The notes below the pieces were generated by a model that worked only from the letters and a program-made list of their open reading frames with translations, searched no databases and was not told the DNA's origin. Made by a program: the position numbers and the translations under genes. From Zobellia uliginosa (GTDB taxonomy: Bacteria; Bacteroidota; Bacteroidia; Flavobacteriales; Flavobacteriaceae), in assembly GCF_900156625.1 (NCBI RefSeq), contig NZ_FTOB01000003.1:1-64000 (forward strand): DNA of 64,000 nt, read 5' to 3'. Positions 1-9,701 of this stretch are shown piece by piece. Numbering within the stretch: the first letter of the stretch is position 1; every line of letters begins with the position of its first letter.

Positions 1-143
1 TCGGCCGGGTCGAAAAAGGGGCCCGCCTCGACCACCGCGACCTTGAGGCCCGCATCGGCCAGTTGCTTGGTGGCCATACCGCCACCTGCTCCAGAGCCTA
101 CGATGATAACATCATAGAGCTCAGGTGATTCTTTAATCTGCAT
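1..143 (-). CDS. GMC-family flavin oxidoreductase, N-terminal fragment
   Basis: The reverse strand opens at an ATG (141-143) and runs off the left edge, giving about 47 residues. They contain a classic FAD dinucleotide-binding motif, [18 protein letters not shown], then a VVEAGP segment, the second strand of the Rossmann fold. This start is typical of glucose-methanol-choline oxidoreductases, which in Bacteroidetes often pair with a small gluconate-dehydrogenase-like subunit and oxidise sugars in the periplasm. No signal peptide is visible. Family assignment rests on the N-terminus alone; another FAD enzyme with the same fold is possible. The gene is followed on its left by sequence outside the window. 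Confidence 0.7.
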   Translation of the reverse strand, partial: MQIKESPELYDVIIVGSGAGGGMATKQLADAGLKVAVVEAGPFFDPA

Positions 144-351
144 AGGTTCTTTGCTTTTGTTAGTAGTTCGATTCGATTGAGATTCGAAAAATAACAATAG
201 TTCGGGCCTGTCTATAGTAGAGGTCGCAAAAGCCTATGCAAATTCAAGAATTTTATAGGTTTTGCATCGAAAAGGGAATCATTTTAACTGCTTGGTCTGA
301 ATTACGTTATGAAGAACCGGGTTCTGATGATAGGGGTGGGGTCGGCGTTGT

Positions 352-2001
352 TTAAATATTTACTTTCGCCCTGTTTCCCTCCCAGCCTTTATCGAACAAT
401 AGCATGAGCTCTTTTACCAACTCAGGACGGTCTTTGGCAATGTTTACGGTTTCCGCTGGGTCCTTATCGTGGTCGTAGAGTTCTATGAACACAGGTTCGG
501 CATCTTTATCGGTATAATCTTTCCATACGATAAAACGGTAGTTTTTGGTCCGCATGGAATACCCCATTAAGCGATTTTCGAACAGATCGCGGTCCCATTT
601 TTCACCTTGTTGCGTTTTAATACGGCCTTCAACCTCTTCTATTAATGGCCCAAAGGAAGTTTCACGCATTCCTTTTGAAAGTGGATTGGCGGCCCATTCC
701 CTTAGTGCAGGTGTTGGAAACTGCGAAAAAACAGCGGTCTTCCATTCTTGCTCGGGGTTGGAAAGCAAAGGGACAAAACTTTGGCCTTCCAAAGTATTGG
801 GTTTTGAAATGTCGGCAAGGTCACATAGGGTCGGATACATATCTACCAATTCCACAAGGGCATCCGTAGCTTTCCCGCGGTTTTCTTTTGCCATATCTGG
901 GGTCCAGATGATCAATGGAACCCTAGTGGCAATTTCATAATTTGTAGCCTTTCCCCATATGCCCATATCGCCTAAATGCCATCCGTGGTCACTCCATAAA
1001 ATAATGATGGTATTGTCCCTTATTCCCGCTTCGTCGAGGGCACTGAGCATACGGCCGATTTGTGCATCGACATAACTTACACAGGCCAAATAGGCATGCT
1101 TTAGCTTTATGGCTTGCTCGGGAGGGATATCTCCTTTTTTAGGAATTCCGGCCCTGGCCCTTAACTCAAAGGAAGCATGGAGCCCCATGGTGGCTCCGTC
1201 TTTTGGGGCTTGATTGTGTTCAGCAAGTTTAATATCAGACGCATCGTACATATCCCAGTATTTCTTAGGGGCGATCCAATCTAGGTGGGGTTTTTTCATG
1301 CCCATACCCAAGAAGAACGGTTTTTCCGGGTTTTTCTCAAGCATATCCTTCATAGTGGCAATGGCCAGGTCTGTATTGAATCCATCTTCATAGGCATTGT
1401 CGGGAAAATCGGCAAATTCATAAGAGGGACCTTTCCCTAGACCGTTCCTCAACGCATTCTTTCCGTACTTGGCCACCATAGCCTCGCTGTTTTCTTTCTG
1501 CATTTTGATATTCTCGGGCAATTTAAATCCAAATTTCACCCCACCTTTATTCAATTCAACGGGCTGTCTACTCCAAGAGAGTTCTGGGTCGTTGTATTTT
1601 CCGTGATAGATCTTTCCGGTGTAAACGGTCTCGTAACCATTGGCCTTAAAATGTTGGGGCAGGGTAGCGATATCAGGATTTTTATCCCTGAAATAAGTGA
1701 AATTTTCAATAACCTGAATGGTTTCGGGGCGGGCGCCGGTCATTAAACTGGCCCTAGAAGGACTACAGATGGCCTGCTGACAATAGGCATTGTTAAACCG
1801 AAGGCCATCCTTGGCCAAAGCATCGATATTGGGCGTCAGGGCAATGTCGGAACCGTAGGCCCCAAGTTCGGGCCTTAGGTCATCAATGGCCAGAAAAAGA
1901 ATATTCGGTTTTTTTGCTTGCGCTTCCTTTGCGGGCGTAGTAGTGTTTTTGCAGTTTGTGAACAGCCCCAGAAAGATTAGGACTATAATTCGAATGTTCA
2001 T
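352..2001 (-). CDS. Secreted Cys-type sulfatase (iduronate-2-sulfatase-like, S1 family)
   Basis: A 549-residue hydrolase that removes sulfate esters, probably from an algal polysaccharide or glycosaminoglycan-like sugar. The N-terminus is hydrophobic with a possible lipobox ending at Cys17 (LFTNC, an imperfect match). Asp40-Asp41 in LAIDDLRPE are the usual calcium ligands. The sulfatase signature C-S-P-S-R begins at Cys79; that cysteine must be turned into formylglycine for activity. LWSDHGWHLGD is the second metal-binding block. The length fits iduronate-2-sulfatase-like bacterial S1 enzymes. It is divergent from a HTCS regulator 288 bp away, so control by that sensor is plausible but not shown. 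Sugar specificity cannot be read from the sequence. Confidence 0.93.
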   Translation of the reverse strand: MNIRIIVLIFLGLFTNCKNTTTPAKEAQAKKPNILFLAIDDLRPELGAYGSDIALTPNIDALAKDGLRFNNAYCQQAICSPSRASLMTGARPETIQVIENFTYFRDKNPDIATLPQHFKANGYETVYTGKIYHGKYNDPELSWSRQPVELNKGGVKFGFKLPENIKMQKENSEAMVAKYGKNALRNGLGKGPSYEFADFPDNAYEDGFNTDLAIATMKDMLEKNPEKPFFLGMGMKKPHLDWIAPKKYWDMYDASDIKLAEHNQAPKDGATMGLHASFELRARAGIPKKGDIPPEQAIKLKHAYLACVSYVDAQIGRMLSALDEAGIRDNTIIILWSDHGWHLGDMGIWGKATNYEIATRVPLIIWTPDMAKENRGKATDALVELVDMYPTLCDLADISKPNTLEGQSFVPLLSNPEQEWKTAVFSQFPTPALREWAANPLSKGMRETSFGPLIEEVEGRIKTQQGEKWDRDLFENRLMGYSMRTKNYRFIVWKDYTDKDAEPVFIELYDHDKDPAETVNIAKDRPELVKELMLLFDKGWEGNRAKVNI

Positions 2002-2289
2002 TTTGTTCGGATTTTATGGAACCAGTTAAAGATATGCGTTAATATATATAAGCATAGCCTGTAGTTTTGTGTCGACTACAAATTAACCTTAAAATTGGCC
2101 TCCTTAATTTATGTATTTTATCAAGGGTTGGCACTATCTTAACCTTAAGTTGTTTTTTGTGGAATGAATGTAGGGAGAGATACGACTACTCTTGGGCTTT
2201 AGAGGGGGGGGCAACGAATTTGAAGCAGGGCGTATAGACAATAACAGAAATTTATTTAACCTTCCTTAGAATTGTTTTATATTCAGCTC

Positions 2290-5200
2290 ATGCTTAGAGT
2301 ACCCCACGTTTTTCATCTTTTTTTGGCCTTAATGATATGGGGTACTGTCCCCTTTGTACGTGCACAAGAGAATGCAACTGATTTTGAGATTACGCATTTT
2401 CAATTGCCGATAGAGACCGCTGCCCAAGATATACTTGAGGATCGCTATGGTTTTATTTGGATCGCCTCTACTAATGGTCTGTGGCGTTTTGATGGGGGAA
2501 ATTTTAAAAATTACAGTAAAAACGAGCACGAACAGACAAGTATTACCGATAACCATATCTCGTGTTTGTATGAAGATAGTGAGGGGATCTTATGGGTAGG
2601 GACCTATGGTGGTGGTCTCCTAAAATATGATCGGGAGTACGACAACTTTCAACGCTTTATTCATGACGAAAACGACCCTGAAAGCTTGAGTTTTAATGAG
2701 GTCAGGGTCATTTATGAAACCGCGGACAACACCTTCTATATCGGTACCGACGGTGGTGGTTTGAACTTGATGAACCGGAAAACGGGAACTTTTAAAAGAT
2801 ACCAGTACAATGCAGACGACCCCGAAAGCATCAGTCACAATAACGTACTCGATATACAGGGGAGTCCTGATGGCCGTCTCTTTATCGGTACATGGATCGG
2901 ACTTAATATATTTCATGCCGATACGGGGAAATTTACACGCCTTGTCAAAGAGATACCGGGCGGTTCCCACTCCTTTCCCGTATTGGGCTTTTATAACGAC
3001 CTCATTGTTTCTAACGGCAAGCTGTTTAAGGTAGATAAAAAGAACCGGCTTCATGAGTTAGACTTACTAGAAGACCGGGTAAGTGCCATACAAGCCGACA
3101 ATGAGAAGAATTGTTGGATAGCGCACCGAGATCAAATAGCTATCGTAGATTCCGATTTCAAAACCAAAAAGGTAATTAGGCTCAACAAGCGCTTCAATGA
3201 AGGGTCGTTCTATATAAGACAAATATTCCATAACCCGGCCAAGGAAGATTCTTGGGTATTGGACGGCGCGGGCCACTTTTTTCACATTAAAAAATCACCG
3301 GTAATATTCAAGTCTTTTTTAGAATCGGGCAGTAAGGCCAAAATTTTAAAGACTAAAAATAACTATTGGGTATATAGAAACGGAAAGATCAACATCTACA
3401 GTAAGAAAGACCAGGTTCTGACCAAAACTCTCGAAGGGTTTACTTACAGGACTTTTATGAGCTCGTATGACAAGGAAATTATATGGGTGGCCGATAACGA
3501 TTATATTTATCGATATACCGAAGAAGGCGAAACTTTAAGAAAAACAACAAGGAAAACCGCCGAGCTTTTCGGGCTTTTGGAAACGGGTAGCGGACTGGTT
3601 TGGACGGGAGAGGTCTTAGGAGCCCGCATTTACGATCCCGCAACGGATACAACCGTGTATTTCGACTGTGATCCCAACGACCCCAATGGTATAGGGTATT
3701 TTCACCGGGCAAATGAACTTTTTGAAGATTACAAAGGACAGATATGGATCGGTACCAATGGCGATGGCGTAAAACGCTATGTGCCCGAGAAGAACCAATT
3801 TGTACACTATAGGCATGAAATTGGCAATACCGCTACGGTAAACAACAATTTTATAAATGTGATTTTTGAGGATGCCGACCGTACCCTTTGGGTGGGTACA
3901 AATTCTGGACTTTGTAGCTATGATCTGCAGAAAGATTTATTTATACAGTACGATAATAGCTTGCTAAAGGATAGGATCATTAACAGCATTGAACAAGATG
4001 GGAAGGGGAATTTGTGGTTGGGTACAAGAAACGGACTTATAAAACTAGATGCAAAGAATAATGTGGTTCGTATTTTGAATGAACAAGACGGACTCCTTTC
4101 ACAGAAAATCAATATTTCAAGCTGTGTTACCGATGATGGCCATATGGTGTTTTCCACAAATGCGGGCCTAATGACCTTCAATCCTGAAAAAGTAGTACCC
4201 AGTACCAAAACCCCTTCGGTCTATATTTCTAAATTATGGGTAAACAATGAGTTGGTTTCGCCCAATAGTCCGTACATAAAAAAGAGTATAGAGGTAGAAG
4301 ACCACTTGCAACTCTCGTATAAAGACCAAAAGATAGAACTCAGCTTTCAGGCCATACAGTACGAAAATGCCCAGCGTTGTCAATACGCCTATAAATTAGA
4401 GGGGTTTGATTCTGATTGGACCATGGCCAATGGCACTCGGGCGACCTATACGAACCTACCTTCGGGCCACTATACCTTTCTTTTAAAGGCGACCAATGAA
4501 GATGGAATTTGGACGGACAAGATCAAAAGCTTGGATATCGTAGTCACCCCTCCCTTTTGGGAACGCCTATGGGTGCAGATTTTAGGGGGCGTTCTGCTCT
4601 TATTGATAGGGGTATGGGGCTTTAGGTTCTTCTTGTTACGGGAACGGACAAGAAATATGTTCGAAATAGAAAAGGAACGGGTATATCAATTCGAGGAACT
4701 GGCTCAGATGAAGCTTCGTTTTTTTACCAATATATCCCACGAGCTGAGAACACCATTGACCTTGATAACCTCACCCTTGGATAAGTATATACGCAAAGGG
4801 GTCAAACCAGATACCCGGGTCTTGCAAATGATGTATAGAAACAGCAATCGTTTGTTGGAACTGGTGAATCAAATTCTTGATTTTCGCAAACTGGAAGGAA
4901 ATCAGCAATTGAGAATCAAGCCCCATGACGAACTATTGGTCTGTACAAACATGTATACGGCCTATGAATACTGGGCAAAAGAGAAAAACATCCATTTTAA
5001 CTGCGAGGCTTCCGAAACCGATTATACCCTTTATTTTGACGAAGATGTCATTGAAAAAATAGTGACCAATCTCGTTTCCAATGCCTTTAAGTTTACGCCT
5101 AAAAACGGTGAGATTAATTTAAAGACTTCCTATGCCGACCTTGAGACCGATGACGACGATAAAGTGGTAAGCGGAAAATTGGAAATTGAGGTTATAGACA

Positions 5201-6204
5201 ATGGGGCCGGCATTCCTAAAAAATACCAAGAAAAGGTATTTGAACGCTTCTATCAGTTAGACGAAAACCCGAATAAAGGCTATAGTAGTGGAATAGGACT
5301 TTCCCTTATCTCAGAATTGGTAAAGCTTCATCAAGGAAGGATCAAATTGAAGAGCGAAGAGGGAAAAGGATCGCATTTTACGATTACCGTGCCTATTGGT
5401 TATAAAGATTACGAGGTAAACGTAAAGGAAGTTCCCGTTGTTTCGACGGAAACGGCATCAGGCGAGACCGTTGTGCTTCTGATCGAAGACAATGAGGATA
5501 TCCGTAATTATTTGACCACGGAACTGTCGGACGATTACGTAATTCTTCAGGCAGACAATGGAAAGGACGGTTTTCAATTGGCCTTGGAACATATTCCCGA
5601 TATTGTAATCAGTGATATTATGATGCCCTTGTTCGATGGTATTCAAGTAGCGAACCAGTTAAAGGCGAATGAACTGACCGCCCATATTCCCTTGATGTTT
5701 TTGACCGCTAAAACAGGATTGGAAAATAAATTAAAAGGATTGGAAACCGGGGCCGAAGATTATATAGAGAAGCCTTTTAACGTTTCCGAAATTAAAATGA
5801 AAATCCAGAACCGGATAGAGAGCAGGCAACGCCTTGTCAAAAAATATCAAAAGGAAGACCTGATCGTAGAACCCACCTCTCAGGTAGACCAATATTTGAT
5901 ACGGGTGAACAATGTTATTGACGCCCATCTCGAAAACGCCGATTTTTCAATTGACTTTTTATGCGATGAATTGGCCATCGGACGCTCACAGTTGTATAGA
6001 AAGATCCAGGCACTTACCGGTAAGACTATTATTGAGTATATCAATACCTATAAACTTTCAAAAGCTATGCCTATGTTACAGGAAGGGCAGCTGAGTATAA
6101 AGGAGATTGCTTTCAGGGTAGGGTATAACGATAACCGGTATTTCAGTCGCATTTTTAAAAAGGAGTTCGGTCATCCTCCATCGCATTATGTACCCGGTAA
6201 ATAG
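2290..6204 (+). CDS. Hybrid two-component system sensor/regulator (HTCS) 1
   Basis: One 1304-residue protein carries sensor, kinase, receiver and DNA-binding parts. I chose the ATG at 2290 because a signal peptide (RVPHVFHLFLALMIWGTVPF) follows; a TTG at 2272 is possible. The periplasmic region holds many WIGT/WVGT-type blades of two beta-propellers, then a Y_Y_Y domain (about residues 690-755). A membrane segment (about 765-790) precedes HisKA with phospho-acceptor His817 (NISHELRTP), an HATPase with DNGAGIP and GIGLSL boxes, a receiver with Asp1109 and Lys in EKPF, and an AraC-type HTH at the C-terminus. HTCS proteins sense oligosaccharides and switch on neighbouring glycan genes. It sits just upstream of the planctomycete-type operon. 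Confidence 0.95.
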   Translation: MLRVPHVFHLFLALMIWGTVPFVRAQENATDFEITHFQLPIETAAQDILEDRYGFIWIASTNGLWRFDGGNFKNYSKNEHEQTSITDNHISCLYEDSEGILWVGTYGGGLLKYDREYDNFQRFIHDENDPESLSFNEVRVIYETADNTFYIGTDGGGLNLMNRKTGTFKRYQYNADDPESISHNNVLDIQGSPDGRLFIGTWIGLNIFHADTGKFTRLVKEIPGGSHSFPVLGFYNDLIVSNGKLFKVDKKNRLHELDLLEDRVSAIQADNEKNCWIAHRDQIAIVDSDFKTKKVIRLNKRFNEGSFYIRQIFHNPAKEDSWVLDGAGHFFHIKKSPVIFKSFLESGSKAKILKTKNNYWVYRNGKINIYSKKDQVLTKTLEGFTYRTFMSSYDKEIIWVADNDYIYRYTEEGETLRKTTRKTAELFGLLETGSGLVWTGEVLGARIYDPATDTTVYFDCDPNDPNGIGYFHRANELFEDYKGQIWIGTNGDGVKRYVPEKNQFVHYRHEIGNTATVNNNFINVIFEDADRTLWVGTNSGLCSYDLQKDLFIQYDNSLLKDRIINSIEQDGKGNLWLGTRNGLIKLDAKNNVVRILNEQDGLLSQKINISSCVTDDGHMVFSTNAGLMTFNPEKVVPSTKTPSVYISKLWVNNELVSPNSPYIKKSIEVEDHLQLSYKDQKIELSFQAIQYENAQRCQYAYKLEGFDSDWTMANGTRATYTNLPSGHYTFLLKATNEDGIWTDKIKSLDIVVTPPFWERLWVQILGGVLLLLIGVWGFRFFLLRERTRNMFEIEKERVYQFEELAQMKLRFFTNISHELRTPLTLITSPLDKYIRKGVKPDTRVLQMMYRNSNRLLELVNQILDFRKLEGNQQLRIKPHDELLVCTNMYTAYEYWAKEKNIHFNCEASETDYTLYFDEDVIEKIVTNLVSNAFKFTPKNGEINLKTSYADLETDDDDKVVSGKLEIEVIDNGAGIPKKYQEKVFERFYQLDENPNKGYSSGIGLSLISELVKLHQGRIKLKSEEGKGSHFTITVPIGYKDYEVNVKEVPVVSTETASGETVVLLIEDNEDIRNYLTTELSDDYVILQADNGKDGFQLALEHIPDIVISDIMMPLFDGIQVANQLKANELTAHIPLMFLTAKTGLENKLKGLETGAEDYIEKPFNVSEIKMKIQNRIESRQRLVKKYQKEDLIVEPTSQVDQYLIRVNNVIDAHLENADFSIDFLCDELAIGRSQLYRKIQALTGKTIIEYINTYKLSKAMPMLQEGQLSIKEIAFRVGYNDNRYFSRIFKKEFGHPPSHYVPGK

Positions 6205-6230
6205 ATTAAGTGTATCTGTTACACAAAAAA

Positions 6231-6285
6231 TGCACCCTTTTGCACAATTAGTCTACATTGAAAAATAGGTAGTTAGGTATTTTTG
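6231..6285 (+). promoter_or_regulatory. Putative promoter and direct-repeat activator site of the 6323-13266 operon
   Basis: A TATTTTTG at 6278-6285 fits the Bacteroidetes -7 consensus TAnnTTTG. An ATTG at 6257-6260, 17 bp upstream, can serve as the -33 box (consensus TTTG). Just upstream, TGCAC occurs twice exactly 10 bp apart (6231 and 6241), on the same helix face. AraC-type domains such as that of the HTCS encoded immediately upstream bind direct repeats, so this is a candidate binding site. The motif is short and no binding data are available. Confidence 0.45.
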
Positions 6286-6322
6286 AGAAGCGCTTGTTGC
6301 GCTGCAACTTAAAAATAACCGA

Positions 6323-7378
6323 ATGAAAAACTCCAGACGAAATTTTATCAAACAGTCGGCTTTTGCCGGTGCCGCGCTTTCCGTTCCTACATATAGTTTT
6401 GGGATAATAAATAAACCCAAGTTATCCGATCAGATTATTGGTCATGGCGATTTTAAGTATCGCGTTCATAAAGAGTGGGGAAACCTGAACCCGGCAAGCA
6501 CCCCGGTAAAAAACTGTCATGAAATGGTGATGGATTCCAAGGGAAGGCTCATTATGGTTACCGATGAGATCAAGAACAATGTTATTGTATATGACAAATC
6601 GGGCAAGCTATTAAAGACTTGGACACATAACCTGAAATCGGCCCACGGACTGACCTTGTCGAAGGAAGGGGAAGTTGATATGCTCTTTATAACCGATAAC
6701 GATGGTGCCATTCTTAAAACTACGGTAGAGGGCAGGGTTCTTATGGAGTTGCCCAATCCACACGAAATAGGGGTTTATGAAAAAGACCAAAAGTATCGCC
6801 CTACCGAAACAACGGTAGCTCCAAATGGGGATATTTATGTAGCCGACGGCTACGGCTCCGATTTTATTTTACAGTACTCCAAAGACGGTGAATTTATACG
6901 GAAGTTTGGCGGACGGGGCTTAGAAGACCATTTGTTCAGTACGGCCCACGGGGTAACGATTGATGACAGGGACCCTAACAACATTACATTGTTGTGTACC
7001 TCTAGAAAACACAATTCGTTCAAACGCTATAGCCTTGATGGCAAGTACCTATCTTCTCTTTTTCTTCCAGGGGCATTTGTCTGCAGACCGGTCATAGATG
7101 GTGAGAACTTATATTCAGGGGTGTGTTGGTCTAGGTTAAAGTATTTGGAGCAAACCCCCGATTCAGGTTTTGTTACCATTTTGGATAAGAACGATAAGGT
7201 TGTTTCCAATCCAGGAGGTACGGCCCCGGTCTATAAAAAAGGAAAGTTACAATTGATGGTACAAGATGTGCCCCTTTTCAATCACTGTCATGATGTTTGT
7301 ATAGACGATGATAAGAATATATACGTCTGCCAGTGGAACGCCAATAAAACCTATCCTATAAAATTAGAAAGGGTATAG
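6323..7378 (+). CDS. Tat-exported NHL/six-bladed propeller protein
   Basis: 351 residues. The N-terminus has a twin-arginine signal (NSRRNFIKQSAFAGAALSVP), so it is exported folded, perhaps with a bound cofactor or metal. The rest contains repeated blades with GDIYVADGYGS, HGVTIDDRD and CHDVCIDDDKNIYVCQWN motifs, like NHL-repeat and peptidyl-glycine alpha-amidating lyase-like propellers. The catalytic role is unknown; it could be a binding protein or a metal-dependent lyase-like enzyme. It is the first gene of a four-gene unit, ending 3 bp before the next start codon. Confidence is high for the fold and low for function. Confidence 0.85.
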   Translation: MKNSRRNFIKQSAFAGAALSVPTYSFGIINKPKLSDQIIGHGDFKYRVHKEWGNLNPASTPVKNCHEMVMDSKGRLIMVTDEIKNNVIVYDKSGKLLKTWTHNLKSAHGLTLSKEGEVDMLFITDNDGAILKTTVEGRVLMELPNPHEIGVYEKDQKYRPTETTVAPNGDIYVADGYGSDFILQYSKDGEFIRKFGGRGLEDHLFSTAHGVTIDDRDPNNITLLCTSRKHNSFKRYSLDGKYLSSLFLPGAFVCRPVIDGENLYSGVCWSRLKYLEQTPDSGFVTILDKNDKVVSNPGGTAPVYKKGKLQLMVQDVPLFNHCHDVCIDDDKNIYVCQWNANKTYPIKLERV

Positions 7379-7381
7379 CTT

Positions 7382-9685
7382 ATGAAAAAAACCGTTCTTC
7401 AACTTATCATTTTAGGGCTACTTCTGGTTTCTTGTAAGGAAGAGGGGCAATATGCTTCCATTCCACAGCAAAAAGTTCCCGACATGGTAGATTATAATTT
7501 TGATGTTCGGCCCATACTGTCGGACAAATGTTTTAATTGCCATGGTCCCGATGCCAATAAAAGGTCGGCAGACTTACGCTTAGATACTCCTGAAGGCGCC
7601 TATAAAGCACTGAAAGACTCCGATAAGGAGTTTGCTATTGTGCCGAAGAATGTAGAGAAATCGATGGTCTACCAACGCATTACGGCCAAAGATAGTTCCG
7701 ACCTCATGCCTCCCTTAGATTCTAACCTAAAGCTGACGCAGTACGAAATAAAGGTGTTGAAGAAGTGGATAGAACAAGGTGCGGTATACGAACCACATTG
7801 GGCTTTTATTCCCGTGAAAAAACCGGAAATACCGGAAGTTCCCTCGGATTGGGTGAGCAATGAAATCGACCATTTTATATTGGGGAAACTTGAAGAGGTA
7901 GGCCTTGAACCCAATGAAATTGCCGATAAGGAACGCCTATTGAAAAGGGTTGCTTTAGATATTACGGGCTTACCGCCTTCGCCGGAAATGCGCGAAAAGT
8001 TCGTTCAGAATGACGCGCCCGATGCTTATGAACAAATTGTTGACGAGTTGTTGGGCAGTGTACATTATGGCGAAAAAATGGCAAGCCACTGGTTAGACGT
8101 GGCCCGTTATGCCGATTCCCACGGCTTTCAGAACGACCAGTTGCGTACCATGTGGCCCTGGAGAGATTGGGTCATTCACGCCTTTAACGAAAACTACAGC
8201 TACGAAAAGTTTGTAACCTACCAATTGGCGGGAGATCTGATGCCGAAGAAAAATATGGAGACCATTTTGGCAACGGGCTTTAATCGAAATCATAAAATAA
8301 ACCAAGAGGGCGGTATTATAGAGGAAGAGTTTAGGATCGAGAACGTAACCGATAGAACCAATACCTTCGGTAAGGCCTTTTTAGGCCTGACCTTAGAGTG
8401 TGCCAAGTGTCATGATCATAAGTACGATCCCATTTCGCAGAAAGACTACTTCAATACTTTTGCCTTTTTCGACAAGGTGATACATCGTCCTAAATCTATG
8501 GGGGAAGTATTGGCAGAGCCCCCCTTGATTACCATTACCGATGAGGTAATCGATAAGGAACTTCCGTTCATAAATAAAAAAGAACCGGAGGATGTAGATG
8601 TCATGGTAATCGAAGAGAAACCCGACATTAGAACGACCCATGTATTGAACCGAGGGGTCTATGATGATAAAGGGGAGATTGTTGAACCATCTCCCCCCGA
8701 AGCCGTCATGAAGTTTGACACCTTGGTTTACGAACGTAATCGCCTAGGACTAACCAAATGGCTTTTTGATGAAAGGAACCCCCTGACAAGTAGGGTTTTT
8801 GTCAACAGGGTATGGCAGGAAATTTTTGGTGAAGGTATTGTGAGGTCTTCCGGCGATTTTGGAATGCAAGGCGATTTGCCTACGCACATTGGCCTGTTGA
8901 ACTGGCTTTCCGCAGATTTTATGGAAAATGGATGGGATATGAAACGTTTGGTGAAACAGATAGTCATGTCTTCCACTTACAAGCAGTCTTCCGTGGTCAG
9001 TAACGAAAAGTTGACTATAGACCCCGATAACCGTTACCTGTCGCGTATGTCTCGCTTGCGTTTTAATGCAGAGATGATACGGGATCACGCCTTGGCAACG
9101 AGCGGATTGTTGAACCCCGAAATAGGTGGGCGTAGCGTAAAGGTCTATCAGCCCGACGGTATTTGGGAAGCGGCAAGCTCTGGGCGTGGTATTTTGGCCA
9201 ATTATGTTCAAGACCATGGCGAAGACCTGTATCGACGGGGTATTTACGTTTTTATAAAACGAACCACCCTCCCTCCGGTACAATTGACCTTTGATGCGGC
9301 CACACGTGATCAGTGCGAGGTAAAAAGACAATCTACCATGACGCCGCTTCAGGCGCTTATCGCCCTGAACGATCCGACCATCTTGGAGGCGTCCCGGGTA
9401 TTGTCGGAAAGATTGATACAGGAAGAAAGTAGCTTCGATGAAAAAATAGAAGCCGCCTTTGTCCGCATTTTATGCCGAAGCATTAAACCCCAAGAAAAGG
9501 AAATGCTGGTCGGTTATTACCATGACCAGGAAAAGGCATTTGCAAGCGATAAGCAGAAAGCAAGAGATTTTATTGAAGTCGGCGAGTACCCTATTTTAGA
9601 AGATAGGGATGAGGTTAAAGTGGCGGCACTTATGCAGATCATTCACACGATTTACAATCTAGAGGAAACAATAGTAAAAGGATAA
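7382..9685 (+). CDS. PSCyt1-DUF1549-DUF1553 lipoprotein with two c-type heme motifs
   Basis: 767 residues, starting with a lipoprotein signal (LLVSC, Cys18). A planctomycete-type cytochrome domain (PSCyt1) has CFNCH at 50-54 and a downstream LMPP that can provide the axial Met. DUF1549 (about 150-360) holds the family motif ECAKCHDHKYDP with a second CxxCH at 340-344. DUF1553/PSD1 (about 450-720) contains NRVWQEIFG and the MTPLQALIALNDP block. This three-domain protein is hugely expanded in Planctomycetes and Verrucomicrobia, almost always beside a DUF1501 gene as here. Its reaction is unknown; the two heme sites argue for electron transfer in the periplasm. The next gene starts 16 bp later. 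Confidence 0.9.
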   Translation: MKKTVLQLIILGLLLVSCKEEGQYASIPQQKVPDMVDYNFDVRPILSDKCFNCHGPDANKRSADLRLDTPEGAYKALKDSDKEFAIVPKNVEKSMVYQRITAKDSSDLMPPLDSNLKLTQYEIKVLKKWIEQGAVYEPHWAFIPVKKPEIPEVPSDWVSNEIDHFILGKLEEVGLEPNEIADKERLLKRVALDITGLPPSPEMREKFVQNDAPDAYEQIVDELLGSVHYGEKMASHWLDVARYADSHGFQNDQLRTMWPWRDWVIHAFNENYSYEKFVTYQLAGDLMPKKNMETILATGFNRNHKINQEGGIIEEEFRIENVTDRTNTFGKAFLGLTLECAKCHDHKYDPISQKDYFNTFAFFDKVIHRPKSMGEVLAEPPLITITDEVIDKELPFINKKEPEDVDVMVIEEKPDIRTTHVLNRGVYDDKGEIVEPSPPEAVMKFDTLVYERNRLGLTKWLFDERNPLTSRVFVNRVWQEIFGEGIVRSSGDFGMQGDLPTHIGLLNWLSADFMENGWDMKRLVKQIVMSSTYKQSSVVSNEKLTIDPDNRYLSRMSRLRFNAEMIRDHALATSGLLNPEIGGRSVKVYQPDGIWEAASSGRGILANYVQDHGEDLYRRGIYVFIKRTTLPPVQLTFDAATRDQCEVKRQSTMTPLQALIALNDPTILEASRVLSERLIQEESSFDEKIEAAFVRILCRSIKPQEKEMLVGYYHDQEKAFASDKQKARDFIEVGEYPILEDRDEVKVAALMQIIHTIYNLEETIVKG

Positions 9686-9701
9686 AGGTCAATCAAGAGA
9701 T

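Noticed and set aside
8750-9331. 193-codon frame on the minus strand
   Set aside because: It lies wholly inside the well-supported DUF1549/DUF1553 gene and has no recognisable family; a shadow of coding sequence.
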